From JACQCF01 sp043742785 (GTDB lineage: Bacteria; Omnitrophota; Gorgyraeia; Zapsychrales; Fredricksoniimonadaceae), in contig JAYTXU010000080.1 of assembly GCA_043742785.1 (NCBI GenBank), forward strand, positions 1 through 19,849: a DNA stretch of 19,849 bases. Reading direction: 5' to 3'. Shown here in pieces: positions 9,046 to 16,760 of the stretch (position 1 is its first letter; each line of letters begins with the position of its first letter). The notes beneath the pieces were generated by a model. It searched no databases, was not told the DNA's origin, and saw only the letters and a program-made list of their open reading frames with translations. Both the position numbers and the translations under genes were made by a program.

Positions 9046-10932
9046 ATGAAAGTCTTTAAAATTATCATTATTAGTTTATTGGTATTAATTGTGTTGCTTT
9101 TTATAGGAATCTTTGTTTTTATTAAAACATTTGATGCCAATAAATATTTACCTCAAATGACTAGCCAAATCAGCCAAGTTATTGGTAGAGACGTTAGAAT
9201 CAAAAGTGTTCATTTAGATTTTAATTTATTAAAGGGTTTTTCATTGAATTTAAAAGAACTTGTTGTTTCTGATGATATACGTTTTAGTAGAAATAACTTT
9301 CTTTCTATTGGTAAAACATTTTTAAGAATAGATACGCTTGCTTTACTATTAGAAAGAAAATTAATTATCAATAGTGTTGTTATTTCTTCTCCTAAGATTT
9401 CGATTGTCCGTTCTTCTGATGGAACGATTAATGCAACGACCATCGGAGCAGAGAAAACTTCAGAAAAATCTTCAAAATCTGTTGAATCAAAACAATCTTC
9501 TTTGACAAATTCTTCTTCATCTGCGGTAGTTTTACCTGAAATCTTAATAAAATCCATTTTAATTGAACATGCAGAACTATCCTTTGAAGATCGTAATTTT
9601 CAATTACCTTTAAGTGTTCATTTAAATAATATCGAAGCTAAAATTAATGGTTTTTCATTAACTAAGACATTTGATTTCATAGTTTATGTAAATGCATGGA
9701 GTAAGATTCCAAATAATATTGATATCAGTGGTCGTTGTTCTTTAGATTTACCCAAAAACTCTGTTTCGTTAAGTGATCTTAAAATATTAACTAATTTAAA
9801 CCAATGGGATTGGACTAGGGTCAAATCAATCTCTTCAGTTTTAGAGAAAATTTCCATTTGGCCTCAAGATATTAAAGGAATTGTCTTAATTAAGATTCCT
9901 CAATTAAATGCTTCCGCAAAAGGTTTAGAAAAGGTTGCTTTAACAGTTTCTTTAAAGGAAGGTTATATCAAATTTAATGAATTGCTGGGTCCTATTACAA
10001 ATATTAACATTAATATTGAATCTGACTTAAATGAGCTTGTTCTGAAAGAATTTAAAGGGGGCATTGGTTTAGGAGAGTTTAATTCTAAAGGTAATATTCA
10101 TAATTTATTAGTTAATCCTCAGTATGATTTTCAAATTGTATTAAAAGGTATTAACATAGAAGAACTTTTAAATGAATCACTTTGGCCTGTAGAATTAAAA
10201 GGATATCTAAATGGAAATCTTTCATTAAAAAGTGAAAGTTTTGATTCGGAAGCAATACTCAAGAACTTAAAAGGGGAAGGTGATCTTTATTTAACAGATG
10301 CTAAGATTGATAAATTGAATATTTTCAATCTTATTTCCGATAAGTTAAGTTTTATTCCTGGATTAGTTCAAAAACTAGATTCAAAACTATCTCCTAGAAT
10401 TAAAGAGAAACTTAATAGAGATACAACCCTTTTAGATAAGGTTCAATCTACGTTTAGATTGCAAGATAAAGTTTTATCGATTACAGATGCAAAAGTAGAA
10501 TCGAATATATTTTCTATTAAAGCTCAAGGAACCCTTACTTTTAATTTAATAGCTGATATTGATGTAAATACTTATTTACCACCGGATTTATCAGATGAGT
10601 TAGTTGGCACTGTAGAATCTTTGAACGGTTTATTAGATAATGAAAAACGTCTTTATATTCCAGGAAAGGTTTCTGGACAAGGAACGTCTATTAAATACAT
10701 GCCTAATGTTGACGATATTACTAAAAAAGCTCTTTTGATAGAAGGCGTTAATCAATTAGAAAAGGTCTTAGATAAAAATCCTAAGATTAAAAATATATTA
10801 AATTCAATATTAGGAGGAAGTCAAGAGCCCTCTTCAGGAGATGAATTAACTTCTACAGATAATCAAACCAAACCAAAAGAGGATTCTTCTAAAAAACTTA
10901 TTAGTGATGTTTTGAATAAGATCTTACGTTAA
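9046..10932 (+). CDS. AsmA-family protein
   Basis: The 628-residue protein has one N-terminal membrane helix (about 5-28, IIIISLLVLIVLLFIGIFVF) followed by the AsmA opening FDANKYLPQMTSQISQVIGR and a long beta-rich region. The C-terminal part (KNLKGEGDLYLTDAKID, then FNLISDKLSF) matches the AsmA C-terminal repeat style. AsmA-like proteins belong to the repeating beta-groove group implicated in lipid transport and outer-membrane homeostasis. I chose ATG 9046 because GGAG lies eight bases before it; the upstream in-frame GTG at 9028 would add six residues and has no better site. A Ser-rich linker (about residues 140-165) interrupts the N-terminal half. A low-complexity hydrophilic tail ends the protein. 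The IscU-like gene follows after a 14-base gap. Confidence 0.86.
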   Translation: MKVFKIIIISLLVLIVLLFIGIFVFIKTFDANKYLPQMTSQISQVIGRDVRIKSVHLDFNLLKGFSLNLKELVVSDDIRFSRNNFLSIGKTFLRIDTLALLLERKLIINSVVISSPKISIVRSSDGTINATTIGAEKTSEKSSKSVESKQSSLTNSSSSAVVLPEILIKSILIEHAELSFEDRNFQLPLSVHLNNIEAKINGFSLTKTFDFIVYVNAWSKIPNNIDISGRCSLDLPKNSVSLSDLKILTNLNQWDWTRVKSISSVLEKISIWPQDIKGIVLIKIPQLNASAKGLEKVALTVSLKEGYIKFNELLGPITNININIESDLNELVLKEFKGGIGLGEFNSKGNIHNLLVNPQYDFQIVLKGINIEELLNESLWPVELKGYLNGNLSLKSESFDSEAILKNLKGEGDLYLTDAKIDKLNIFNLISDKLSFIPGLVQKLDSKLSPRIKEKLNRDTTLLDKVQSTFRLQDKVLSITDAKVESNIFSIKAQGTLTFNLIADIDVNTYLPPDLSDELVGTVESLNGLLDNEKRLYIPGKVSGQGTSIKYMPNVDDITKKALLIEGVNQLEKVLDKNPKIKNILNSILGGSQEPSSGDELTSTDNQTKPKEDSSKKLISDVLNKILR

Positions 10933-10946
10933 GTAAGATAGAAAAC

Positions 10947-11405
10947 TTGCCTTTATTAAGTTTTAATGTTACTTTTAACCCTATGCCTTGTTCCGATTCT
11001 TCTTCAGGTCTTAATATTCGTTTTGATTCTCAAGAGAAACTCTTAAGTTTTGAATTTGCAAAAATCACTTGTTCGAGTGAAATTAGTGCAGAGACAGGAT
11101 TGTCTGCTTTTTGTTATCAAAGATCTTTACCTGAAATTCTAGACCTAGATTTCAACATGATCGTGTCTGTTCTTGGTTTAAATGAAGATCAGGAAAAACA
11201 ATTTATCATGTATTTAGAGCTTGAAGCATTGAAATCGGGGATTGCTCAGTATTTAGGGATTGATCATCCGTCATGTGATTCTGATCGCTGCCGGATTACG
11301 GCCATTGAACATACAGAAGAGTTTATTGAAATTGCTTTAGTGATTCTGCCGCCGAAAGAACTTCCTAAAATTGTCTCTTGTTCTAAGTCGACTCCTGGCC
11401 TTTAG
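10947..11405 (+). CDS. Divergent IscU/NifU-N-like protein lacking the third scaffold cysteine
   Basis: There is no clear family label, but residues 13-103 can be aligned by eye to IscU. PCSD (C15, D17) matches the C37/D39 loop, ITCSSE (C42) matches the C63 loop at almost the same spacing (27 against 26), and SLPEI...LGL matches the SLDEA segment. Then KQFIMYLELEALKSGIAQY matches the KIHCSILAEDAIKAAIADY helix without gaps. The third ligand positions, H105 and C106 of IscU, are Phe86 and Ile87 here. A C-terminal extension carries CX4C (C110, C115) and C145, which could replace them. IscU proteins assemble Fe-S clusters; whether this one does is unknown. The start is uncertain: TTG 10947 or ATG 10983, neither with a good ribosome site, and both keep C15. 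The last 23 bases overlap the convergent ilvH 3' end. Confidence 0.55.
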   Translation: MPLLSFNVTFNPMPCSDSSSGLNIRFDSQEKLLSFEFAKITCSSEISAETGLSAFCYQRSLPEILDLDFNMIVSVLGLNEDQEKQFIMYLELEALKSGIAQYLGIDHPSCDSDRCRITAIEHTEEFIEIALVILPPKELPKIVSCSKSTPGL

Positions 11406-11880
11406 CCATTAAAACCTTACCTGTACGAACCATTTCCACTAATCCGTATTTTTTGAGTAGAACTTCAAATTCGTCAACTTCAGAAGTAGTGCCTGTCTGT
11501 TCGATGATTAAATGATTCTGAGAGCTATCATCAACAGCAACATTATATTTACGGCTATGTTTAGCAACAAAGGCCTTTGATACCGCAGAGGACTTAATCT
11601 TAAACAAAGCTAATTCTTTTTCCACAGAATTAGCCACGGTATGTTCTCCGCAATGAATAACATCAACCAATTTATCCACATTCTTAATGATTTGTTCCAA
11701 GGTTTCTGGATCACCTTGAGCGGTGATGGTCATGCGTGAATATTTTGGGTTAACTGTAGGAGAGACCACCAGGGAATCGATGTTATAAGCACGGCGTGCA
11801 AAAACTAAGGCAATGCGCACTAAAACACCTGGTTTATTAGCCATTAAAACACTGATTGTATGAGTATTAGATTTATTCAT
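11383..11880 (-). CDS. ilvH: Acetolactate synthase small (regulatory) subunit
   Basis: This is the regulatory subunit of acetohydroxyacid synthase, which binds branched-chain amino acids (typically valine) and controls the catalytic subunit. The 165 residues equal the usual length. An N-terminal ACT domain (about 7-80) opens with HTISVLMANKPGVLVRIALV and contains RRAYNIDSLVVSPT. The C-terminal domain follows, with the LIIEQTGTTSEVDEF segment. The start ATG at 11880 lies two bases past the ilvB stop, with AGGA about 11 bases upstream inside ilvB, so it is coupled to ilvB. The 3' end overlaps the convergent small gene by 23 bases, leaving no room for a terminator between the two operons. Confidence 0.96.
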   Translation of the reverse strand: MNKSNTHTISVLMANKPGVLVRIALVFARRAYNIDSLVVSPTVNPKYSRMTITAQGDPETLEQIIKNVDKLVDVIHCGEHTVANSVEKELALFKIKSSAVSKAFVAKHSRKYNVAVDDSSQNHLIIEQTGTTSEVDEFEVLLKKYGLVEMVRTGKVLMAKGQEST

Positions 11881-11882
11881 AT

Positions 11883-13622
11883 TTATGTTGATCCTGTTGG
11901 TTTTTCTAATTTTTCAGTTGGAGCTTCAATAATCATATGATGAGCACTTTTACCAGCTGGAACCATGGGAAATACGTTTCCTTCTTTAATAACTTCTGCA
12001 TGAATCACACAAGGCCCTTTATATTTCATAGCTTCTTTCATAACATCCAGACAATGACTAACATGATCAATATGAAAAGCTTTGATTCCATAAGCTTCTG
12101 CTAATTTTACAAAATCTGGATTACCTTCTAAATCCACACCAGAGAGGCGATTATCAAAAAATAACTCCTGCCATTGACGAACCATTCCTAAATACTTGTT
12201 ATCAATAATAAGTACTTTTACGGGTAGTTTATTCACAAAAACGGTAGATAATTCAGCTAAGGTCATTTGAAAACCGCCGTCTCCTACTATAGCGATAACT
12301 AGATCTTTAGGTCGTCCAAATTGAGCGCCAATAGCTGCAGGGAAGCCAAAGCCCATGGTGCCGGCTCCACCAGAAGAAAGCCAATCATTTCCTCTGTCGC
12401 TTAAATAGAATTGAGCCGCCCACATTTGATGTTGCCCCACATCTGTCGTCACAATTGCCTTACCTTTTGTTGCTTTATAGCAGGAATCAATAACATGTTG
12501 AGCCGTAAGACCTTTATCATCGGAATATTTTAAAGGAAACTCTTTACGATAGAAATCTAACTCTTTGAGCCATTCTTTTGTATCTAACGGTTCCACATGT
12601 TTAATTAATTCTTCGACAGCATCCTTAGCATCTGCAACAATCCAGGCATCAGGTTTAACAATTTTATCAATTTCTGCAAAATCGATATCAATGTGAAGTT
12701 TTTTAGCCCCGACACAGAATTCTTTGTTATTACCATTAATACGATCATCCCAACGAGAGCCAATCGATAGGATCAAATCGCAGTTAATTAAAGCTTTATT
12801 TGAATAAGCTGTCCCATGCATTCCCAACATGCCTAAGGATAGACGATGTGTTTCAGGGAAGGCGCCTTTACCAAGCAGAGTATTTGTCACAGGCGCATTT
12901 AATTTTTCTGCTAATTTCTTTATAGCATCGGAAGCTCTTGCTATAACCGCTCCATGACCTACTAGAAGTAGGGGTTTCTTAGATCCTTTAAAGAGTTTAG
13001 CCATTTTTAAAATATCTGTTTTTTTAGGTTTAGCAGGTATTTTATAGCCGGGTATATCCATTTCCGGATCCAAGCTTGTTCCTGTAAAAGGGGCAGAGGT
13101 GATATCTTTAGGTAAATCTAAAAGTACAGGACCAGGTCTGCCGGTTTGAGTAATATGCCAGGCTTCTTTAACAACACGAGGAATCGTGTTGGTATCTTTA
13201 ACTAAATAACTGTGTTTTACAATAGGCATACTGATACCTGAAATATCAGCTTCTTGAAAAGCGTCTTTACCAAGCATAGGGGAAATAGTTTGTCCGCAAA
13301 GAATAATCATCGGCACAGAATCCATTAATGCTGTGAGAATACCGGTGATGGTATTGGTAGCTCCTGGACCAGAGGTGACAAGAACAACGCCTGGTTTTCC
13401 AGTTGCTCTAGCATAACCATCAGCCATGTGGGTAGCTCCTTGTTCGTGACGAACAAGAATCAGTTTAATTTTAGATCCTACTAAGGCGTCAAAGATAGGA
13501 ATGGCAGCTCCACCAGAGAGACCAAAAATATATTCAACACCAAAATTCTCTAAACATTTAATAAGCGCCTGCGCGCCGTTCATTGATGTCATTAATGCTG
13601 CTTTTGAAATTTTCTTCGTCAT
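11883..13622 (-). CDS. ilvB: Acetolactate synthase large (catalytic) subunit
   Basis: This thiamine-diphosphate enzyme condenses two pyruvates, or pyruvate and 2-oxobutyrate, in the first common step of valine, leucine and isoleucine synthesis. The 579 residues match the family. Visible are the catalytic Glu60 in RHEQGATHMADGYARATGKP, the SGPGATN block, the middle domain, and the ThDP/Mg motif starting GDGG at 447-450 and ending at IIDNKYLGMVRQWQ. The start ATG at 13622 is supported by GGAGG seven bases upstream. Just upstream of that site the leader can form a five-pair hairpin (ACCTG/CAGGT, plus-strand 13637-13641 and 13650-13654) that might tune translation. No ilvC is adjacent. The promoter is divergent from that of exbB. 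Confidence 0.97.
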   Translation of the reverse strand: MTKKISKAALMTSMNGAQALIKCLENFGVEYIFGLSGGAAIPIFDALVGSKIKLILVRHEQGATHMADGYARATGKPGVVLVTSGPGATNTITGILTALMDSVPMIILCGQTISPMLGKDAFQEADISGISMPIVKHSYLVKDTNTIPRVVKEAWHITQTGRPGPVLLDLPKDITSAPFTGTSLDPEMDIPGYKIPAKPKKTDILKMAKLFKGSKKPLLLVGHGAVIARASDAIKKLAEKLNAPVTNTLLGKGAFPETHRLSLGMLGMHGTAYSNKALINCDLILSIGSRWDDRINGNNKEFCVGAKKLHIDIDFAEIDKIVKPDAWIVADAKDAVEELIKHVEPLDTKEWLKELDFYRKEFPLKYSDDKGLTAQHVIDSCYKATKGKAIVTTDVGQHQMWAAQFYLSDRGNDWLSSGGAGTMGFGFPAAIGAQFGRPKDLVIAIVGDGGFQMTLAELSTVFVNKLPVKVLIIDNKYLGMVRQWQELFFDNRLSGVDLEGNPDFVKLAEAYGIKAFHIDHVSHCLDVMKEAMKYKGPCVIHAEVIKEGNVFPMVPAGKSAHHMIIEAPTEKLEKPTGST

Positions 13623-13673
13623 AAATGTTCCTCCGCACCTGTTTCTTAGCAGGTTGAAATTAAAAGAGCTGAT

Positions 13674-13701
13674 ATAATACCATAAAGATTTTGACGTGCA
13701 A
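13674..13701 (-). promoter_or_regulatory. Candidate sigma70-type promoter for ilvB-ilvH
   Basis: Reading the minus strand, TTGCAC (13701-13696), a 16-base spacer and TATTAT (13679-13674). The -10 is preceded by TG one base away (extended -10). The predicted start near 13667 gives a leader of about 45 bases. The -35 is weak (3 of 6), so the extended -10 carries the case. It shares base 13696 with the -35 of the opposing promoter. Confidence 0.5.
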
Positions 13702-13719
13702 ATGAAAATACATTACAAT
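13691..13719 (+). promoter_or_regulatory. Sigma70-type promoter for the exbB-exbD-reductase operon
   Basis: TTGACG (13691-13696), a 17-base spacer and TACAAT (13714-13719): 5 of 6 at both boxes with ideal spacing. The predicted transcription start near 13726 leaves a leader of about 107 bases before ATG 13833. No terminator-like hairpin was found in that leader. Confidence 0.75.
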
Positions 13720-13832
13720 GCAGAACTTAAGTAAATGATTCTTTGTCGTTATTTCAAGGCATTTATATAATTAATTTGTATGAAGATGCCAGTTTGCCGT
13801 CTAAGCAAGGGGTAAAAAATCAGGAGGGGTTA

Positions 13833-14459
13833 ATGTTTCAAGATAAAAGTATTTTTGAAATTATTCATGCAGGTGGGTTTACGATGTATATATTGGTTTT
13901 GTGTTCAATTTTATCGATTGCTGTCATTATCGAGCGTTTATGGTATTTTAAACGTCGTTCATCGGTTTCTCGTATTCATTTAATTGAAGAAATTAGTAAA
14001 AGTACTAGTCGTAATCAATTTTCAACAGCTATTGATTATTGCAAGAATACAGATACGCCATCTTCAAAAGTTGCTTTAGCTGGATTAAATCACAACAGTC
14101 ATGATGAAAAAATGATTTATAACGCAATGGAAAGAGAAATTACTATTGAAACAGTTAAGTTAGAGCGATTTACTAGTATTGTCGGTACTATTGGAGGAAT
14201 AGCTGTTTATATTGGTTTATTTGGTACAGTTCTTGGTATTATCCGTGCCTTTCACGATGTTTCCAAAACGGCTTCCGGTGGAATGGATGTAGTAACCGCT
14301 GGTATTTCAGAAGCTCTGGTTTGTACAGCCGCAGGCCTTCTGGTAGCTATCCCTGCTGTTGTTAGCTACAATTATTTTGTACGTAAAGTAGATAATTTTG
14401 TTTTGGACATGGAATTAACTGCTTCTGAACTTTCTGATTTGTGTGTAAAGAAGAAATAA
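13833..14459 (+). CDS. exbB: MotA/TolQ/ExbB proton channel family protein
   Basis: This is the stator subunit of an inner-membrane proton-driven motor of the ExbB/TolQ class. The 208-residue protein has three membrane helices: TM1 near the start (YILVLCSILSIAVIIERLWY), TM2 (SIVGTIGGIAVYIGLFGTVLG) and TM3 (ISEALVCTAAGLLVAIPAVV). The FGTVLGIIRAF and TAAGLLVAIPA blocks are diagnostic. I chose ATG 13833 because AGGAGGGG sits five bases upstream; an in-frame TTG at 13743 would add 30 residues with no ribosome site. The exbD gene follows after one base. ExbB and TolQ cannot be separated here, since no TonB, TolA or TolB gene is adjacent. Confidence 0.93.
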   Translation: MFQDKSIFEIIHAGGFTMYILVLCSILSIAVIIERLWYFKRRSSVSRIHLIEEISKSTSRNQFSTAIDYCKNTDTPSSKVALAGLNHNSHDEKMIYNAMEREITIETVKLERFTSIVGTIGGIAVYIGLFGTVLGIIRAFHDVSKTASGGMDVVTAGISEALVCTAAGLLVAIPAVVSYNYFVRKVDNFVLDMELTASELSDLCVKKK

Positions 14460-14460
14460 T

Positions 14461-14880
14461 ATGAAAAGACGCGAAAGAAATTCCCGGCTGATTGCGGATA
14501 TTAATATAGCTCCTTTTACAGATGTTATTTTAGTTTTGTTAATCATCTTTATGGTAACAACACCATTTATTTATCGCTCTAGTATCAAGATAGCTCTTCC
14601 ACAAGTTTCCCATAATGAAGGTCAAATAGAAAATAAAGATATTAATATTACCATTACTTCTAGCGGAGATGTTTATTTAGAAAATCAGCGTTATAATTTA
14701 CGTTTTGATATGAATATTTTTAAATTCAAGCTGCAAACTTTAGCTAAGAAATATTCAGATCCTTCTATTATTATTAATGGGGATCGTACTGTTAAATATG
14801 ATTATGTGGTTCAAGTGGTTGATATGGCCTCTAGAGTAGGGATTAAACATTTAATCTTAGCAACGGAAGTAAAACGATAG
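14461..14880 (+). CDS. exbD: ExbD/TolR family biopolymer transport protein
   Basis: Partner of ExbB/TolQ. It has 139 residues, a short basic cytoplasmic N-terminus, then INIAPFTDVILVLLIIFMVT, a single helix whose Asp in FTDV is the proton-carrying residue of the family. A periplasmic domain ends the protein, with the typical IIINGDRTVKYDYVVQVVDM segment of the ExbD fold and the closing HLILATEV strand. The length is normal. It starts one base after the exbB stop, so the two are surely co-translated. The reductase gene follows after 13 bases, which is unusual company for an Exb pair. Confidence 0.95.
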   Translation: MKRRERNSRLIADINIAPFTDVILVLLIIFMVTTPFIYRSSIKIALPQVSHNEGQIENKDINITITSSGDVYLENQRYNLRFDMNIFKFKLQTLAKKYSDPSIIINGDRTVKYDYVVQVVDMASRVGIKHLILATEVKR

Positions 14881-14893
14881 AAAAGAGATTTTT

Positions 14894-16264
14894 ATGGTAT
14901 CTTTTGGAACCTTGGAACGACCTTTGCGTGTAGCTATTATTGGCAGTGGTCCTAGCGGCTTTTATGCAGCAGACGATTTACTTAAACAAAATATCAAGAT
15001 CAAGGTTGATATGTTTGAGAAACTCCCTGTTCCTTATGGTTTAGTCCGTTACGGGGTTGCTCCAGATCATTTAAAAATTAAGAATGTCACCAAGGTTTTT
15101 GAAAAAATTGCTGAGAATCCTAATTTTACATTCTTAGGTAATGTGACCATTGGGAAGAATATTACGGTTTTTGATCTTCAGAAATTTTACGATGCCATTA
15201 TTTTCTCTATTGGAGCAGAGTCGGACAGACATTTAGGTATTGATGGAGAAGACTTAGTAGGAAGCTACACAGCTACTGAATTTGTAGCTTGGTATAATGG
15301 CCATCCTGATTTTCAGGAACATCATTTTGATTTTTCTCAGGAGGTGGCCGTCATTATTGGCCAGGGGAATGTAGCCATGGATGTGGCGCGAATTTTGTGC
15401 AAAACTCCTGAGGAACTCAAAAAAACAGATATCAATCAGCATTCCTTAGAAATATTATCAGAGAGTAAGATTAGGGAAGTTCATGTGTATGGTCGTCGAG
15501 GTCCAATTCAAGCATCTTTTACTTCTCATGAAATGAAAGAAATGGGAGATTTGGCTGATTGCTATCCTGTCATTGACCCTGAAGATTTAAATCTCAATGA
15601 GGCAAGTCTCAAAGAATTAGAAGACCCTCATAATGCTGGACGTAAGAAGAATTTTGAGATTTTAACTCATTTTAATACCATTAAACCCAATAACCGCAAA
15701 CTTAGGTTTGTTCTGCATTTTAGACGTTCTCCAGTGGAAATCATCGGTAAAGGGCGGGTTCAAAAGATTCGCTTTGAAATTAATGAATTGTTGGGTGAAG
15801 CTAATCATCAAAAGGTGAGAGGTACAGGGAAATTCGAAGAAATTGACTGTGGGGTTCTATTTAGAAGTGTTGGCTACCGGGGCATTCCTATCAAAGGTTT
15901 ACCTTTTTCTGATCAATTTGGAATTATTCCTAATAAAGCAGGCCGCGTGGTGGATTCTGAACAAATTTTTACTGGTTGGTATGTAGCGGGCTGGATTAAA
16001 CGCGGAGCCACAGGAATTATTGGGACTAATAAACCATGTTCTGAAGAAACAGTTAGAAGTCTTATGGAAGATTTAGAACATCTAAATCCTTGTGAAAATC
16101 CCAGTACAGATGCTGTTATAAAGCTCTTAAAAGATAGGGAAGTCCGTGTCGTGTCTTTTGCAGATTGGAAGAAAATCGATGCGGCTGAAATTCAACGCGG
16201 AGTAGTTTTTGAGAAACCTCGTGAAAAGTTTACCCGTATTACGGGAATGTTATCGGTTCTATAA
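14894..16264 (+). CDS. NADPH:ferredoxin (adrenodoxin-type) reductase
   Basis: This flavoprotein moves electrons between NADPH and ferredoxin, like mitochondrial adrenodoxin reductase and bacterial FprA. The 456 residues match the family. The FAD-binding GSGPSG lies at 17-22 after a beta strand, followed by PVPYGLVRYGVAPDH. The NADP-binding GQGNVAMDVAR starts at 156, and VYGRRGPIQASFTSHEM follows. The C-terminal GWIKRGATGIIGTNKP segment is a hallmark of the family. It is the third gene of the exbB promoter unit and overlaps the next gene by one base. Reducing ferredoxin for the siroheme reductase encoded at 16953-18779 is a reasonable inference, but no ferredoxin gene is in the window. Confidence 0.94.
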   Translation: MVSFGTLERPLRVAIIGSGPSGFYAADDLLKQNIKIKVDMFEKLPVPYGLVRYGVAPDHLKIKNVTKVFEKIAENPNFTFLGNVTIGKNITVFDLQKFYDAIIFSIGAESDRHLGIDGEDLVGSYTATEFVAWYNGHPDFQEHHFDFSQEVAVIIGQGNVAMDVARILCKTPEELKKTDINQHSLEILSESKIREVHVYGRRGPIQASFTSHEMKEMGDLADCYPVIDPEDLNLNEASLKELEDPHNAGRKKNFEILTHFNTIKPNNRKLRFVLHFRRSPVEIIGKGRVQKIRFEINELLGEANHQKVRGTGKFEEIDCGVLFRSVGYRGIPIKGLPFSDQFGIIPNKAGRVVDSEQIFTGWYVAGWIKRGATGIIGTNKPCSEETVRSLMEDLEHLNPCENPSTDAVIKLLKDREVRVVSFADWKKIDAAEIQRGVVFEKPREKFTRITGMLSVL

Positions 16265-16635
16265 TGATTTCTAAACATCGTTTCCATTCTGTTTATAATA
16301 GGGCTTTATATGCCTTCTCATTAATCAGTACGATTATGGCTATTGGTACTATTGGTCTGCACTTTATAGAGAAAATGAATTTTTTAGATGCTTTTTATTT
16401 TATGAGCATGGTGGCAACCGCTCAAGGGCCTACCTATCTTCCAATTTCAGCTTTAGGAAAAATTTTTGTTGCTTTAATGTCCTTTATTTCCGTAGGGGCA
16501 GTCGTAGGCGCTTTGGGATTCTTGTTTGGACCATTTTGGGGCCGAATTTGGCATATTGGGGTCATCAAATTAGAAGAAGAACTACATATTATTAAGAGAA
16601 ATCCTTCCAAAAACGACTCTTCAGACTCTACTTAA
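16264..16635 (+). CDS. Two-helix potassium-channel-like membrane protein with altered selectivity filter
   Basis: The 123-residue protein has the layout of an Ion_trans_2 pore unit. TM1 spans about 14-35, a pore region starts DAFYFMSMV (42-50), and TM2 covers about 64-88 (LGKIFVALMSFISVGAVVGALGFLF). The order FYF...P...LGKIF matches the two-TM channel pattern. However, the filter TVGYGD is replaced by TAQGPT (52-57), so selective potassium conduction is unlikely. The C-terminus is a short charged cytoplasmic tail with no RCK domain. The ATG overlaps the reductase stop (TAATG), so it is translationally coupled. It could be a degenerate channel, an assembly partner, or a different two-helix family. 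No clear terminator follows. Confidence 0.6.
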   Translation: MISKHRFHSVYNRALYAFSLISTIMAIGTIGLHFIEKMNFLDAFYFMSMVATAQGPTYLPISALGKIFVALMSFISVGAVVGALGFLFGPFWGRIWHIGVIKLEEELHIIKRNPSKNDSSDST

Positions 16636-16658
16636 ACAATTATTAATAGTGTAGACTA

Positions 16659-16686
16659 GCTTAAAAAAAGACTTGGCATTTTAAGC
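16659..16686. repeat. Inverted repeat spanning the -35 box, operator candidate
   Basis: The perfect 8-base arms GCTTAAAA (16659-16666) and TTTTAAGC (16679-16686) are 20 bases centre to centre, two helical turns. The -35 box (16673-16678) lies between the arms. As RNA it would make an AT-rich hairpin with no T tract, so it is more likely a dimeric repressor site than a terminator. Confidence 0.5.
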
Positions 16687-16701
16687 AAAATAGAGTATAT
16701 T
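16673..16701 (+). promoter_or_regulatory. Sigma70-type promoter for the 30-codon gene
   Basis: TTGGCA (16673-16678), a 17-base spacer and TATATT (16696-16701): 5 of 6 at each box. The predicted start near 16708 gives a leader of about 62 bases and a transcript of about 210 bases, ending at the terminator near 16920. Confidence 0.7.
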
Positions 16702-16715
16702 TACCTTATTCTATT

Positions 16716-16760
16716 TCCCAAGAGAAAGGGTCAAAGTGCCCTATGGGAGTTCTAAGGAGG
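16716..16760 (+). promoter_or_regulatory. Potentially structured leader and strong ribosome-binding site of the small gene
   Basis: The leader holds alternating C and G runs: TCCC (16716-16719), AGGG (16727-16730), CCCT (16739-16742) and GGGA (16745-16748). TCCC/GGGA and AGGG/CCCT can nest, while TCCC/AGGG and CCCT/GGGA are competing pairings. AAGGAGG (16754-16760) follows, nine bases before ATG 16770. It matches no riboswitch class I recognise. Confidence 0.4.

Noticed and set aside
9210..9557. Antisense open frame within the AsmA-family gene.
   Set aside because: No ribosome site or protein signature; it is an out-of-frame shadow of the AsmA coding sequence.
13743..13832. TTG-initiated 30-residue N-terminal extension of the ExbB protein.
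   Set aside because: There is no ribosome site there, while ATG 13833 has AGGAGG at good spacing and gives a normal ExbB N-terminus.
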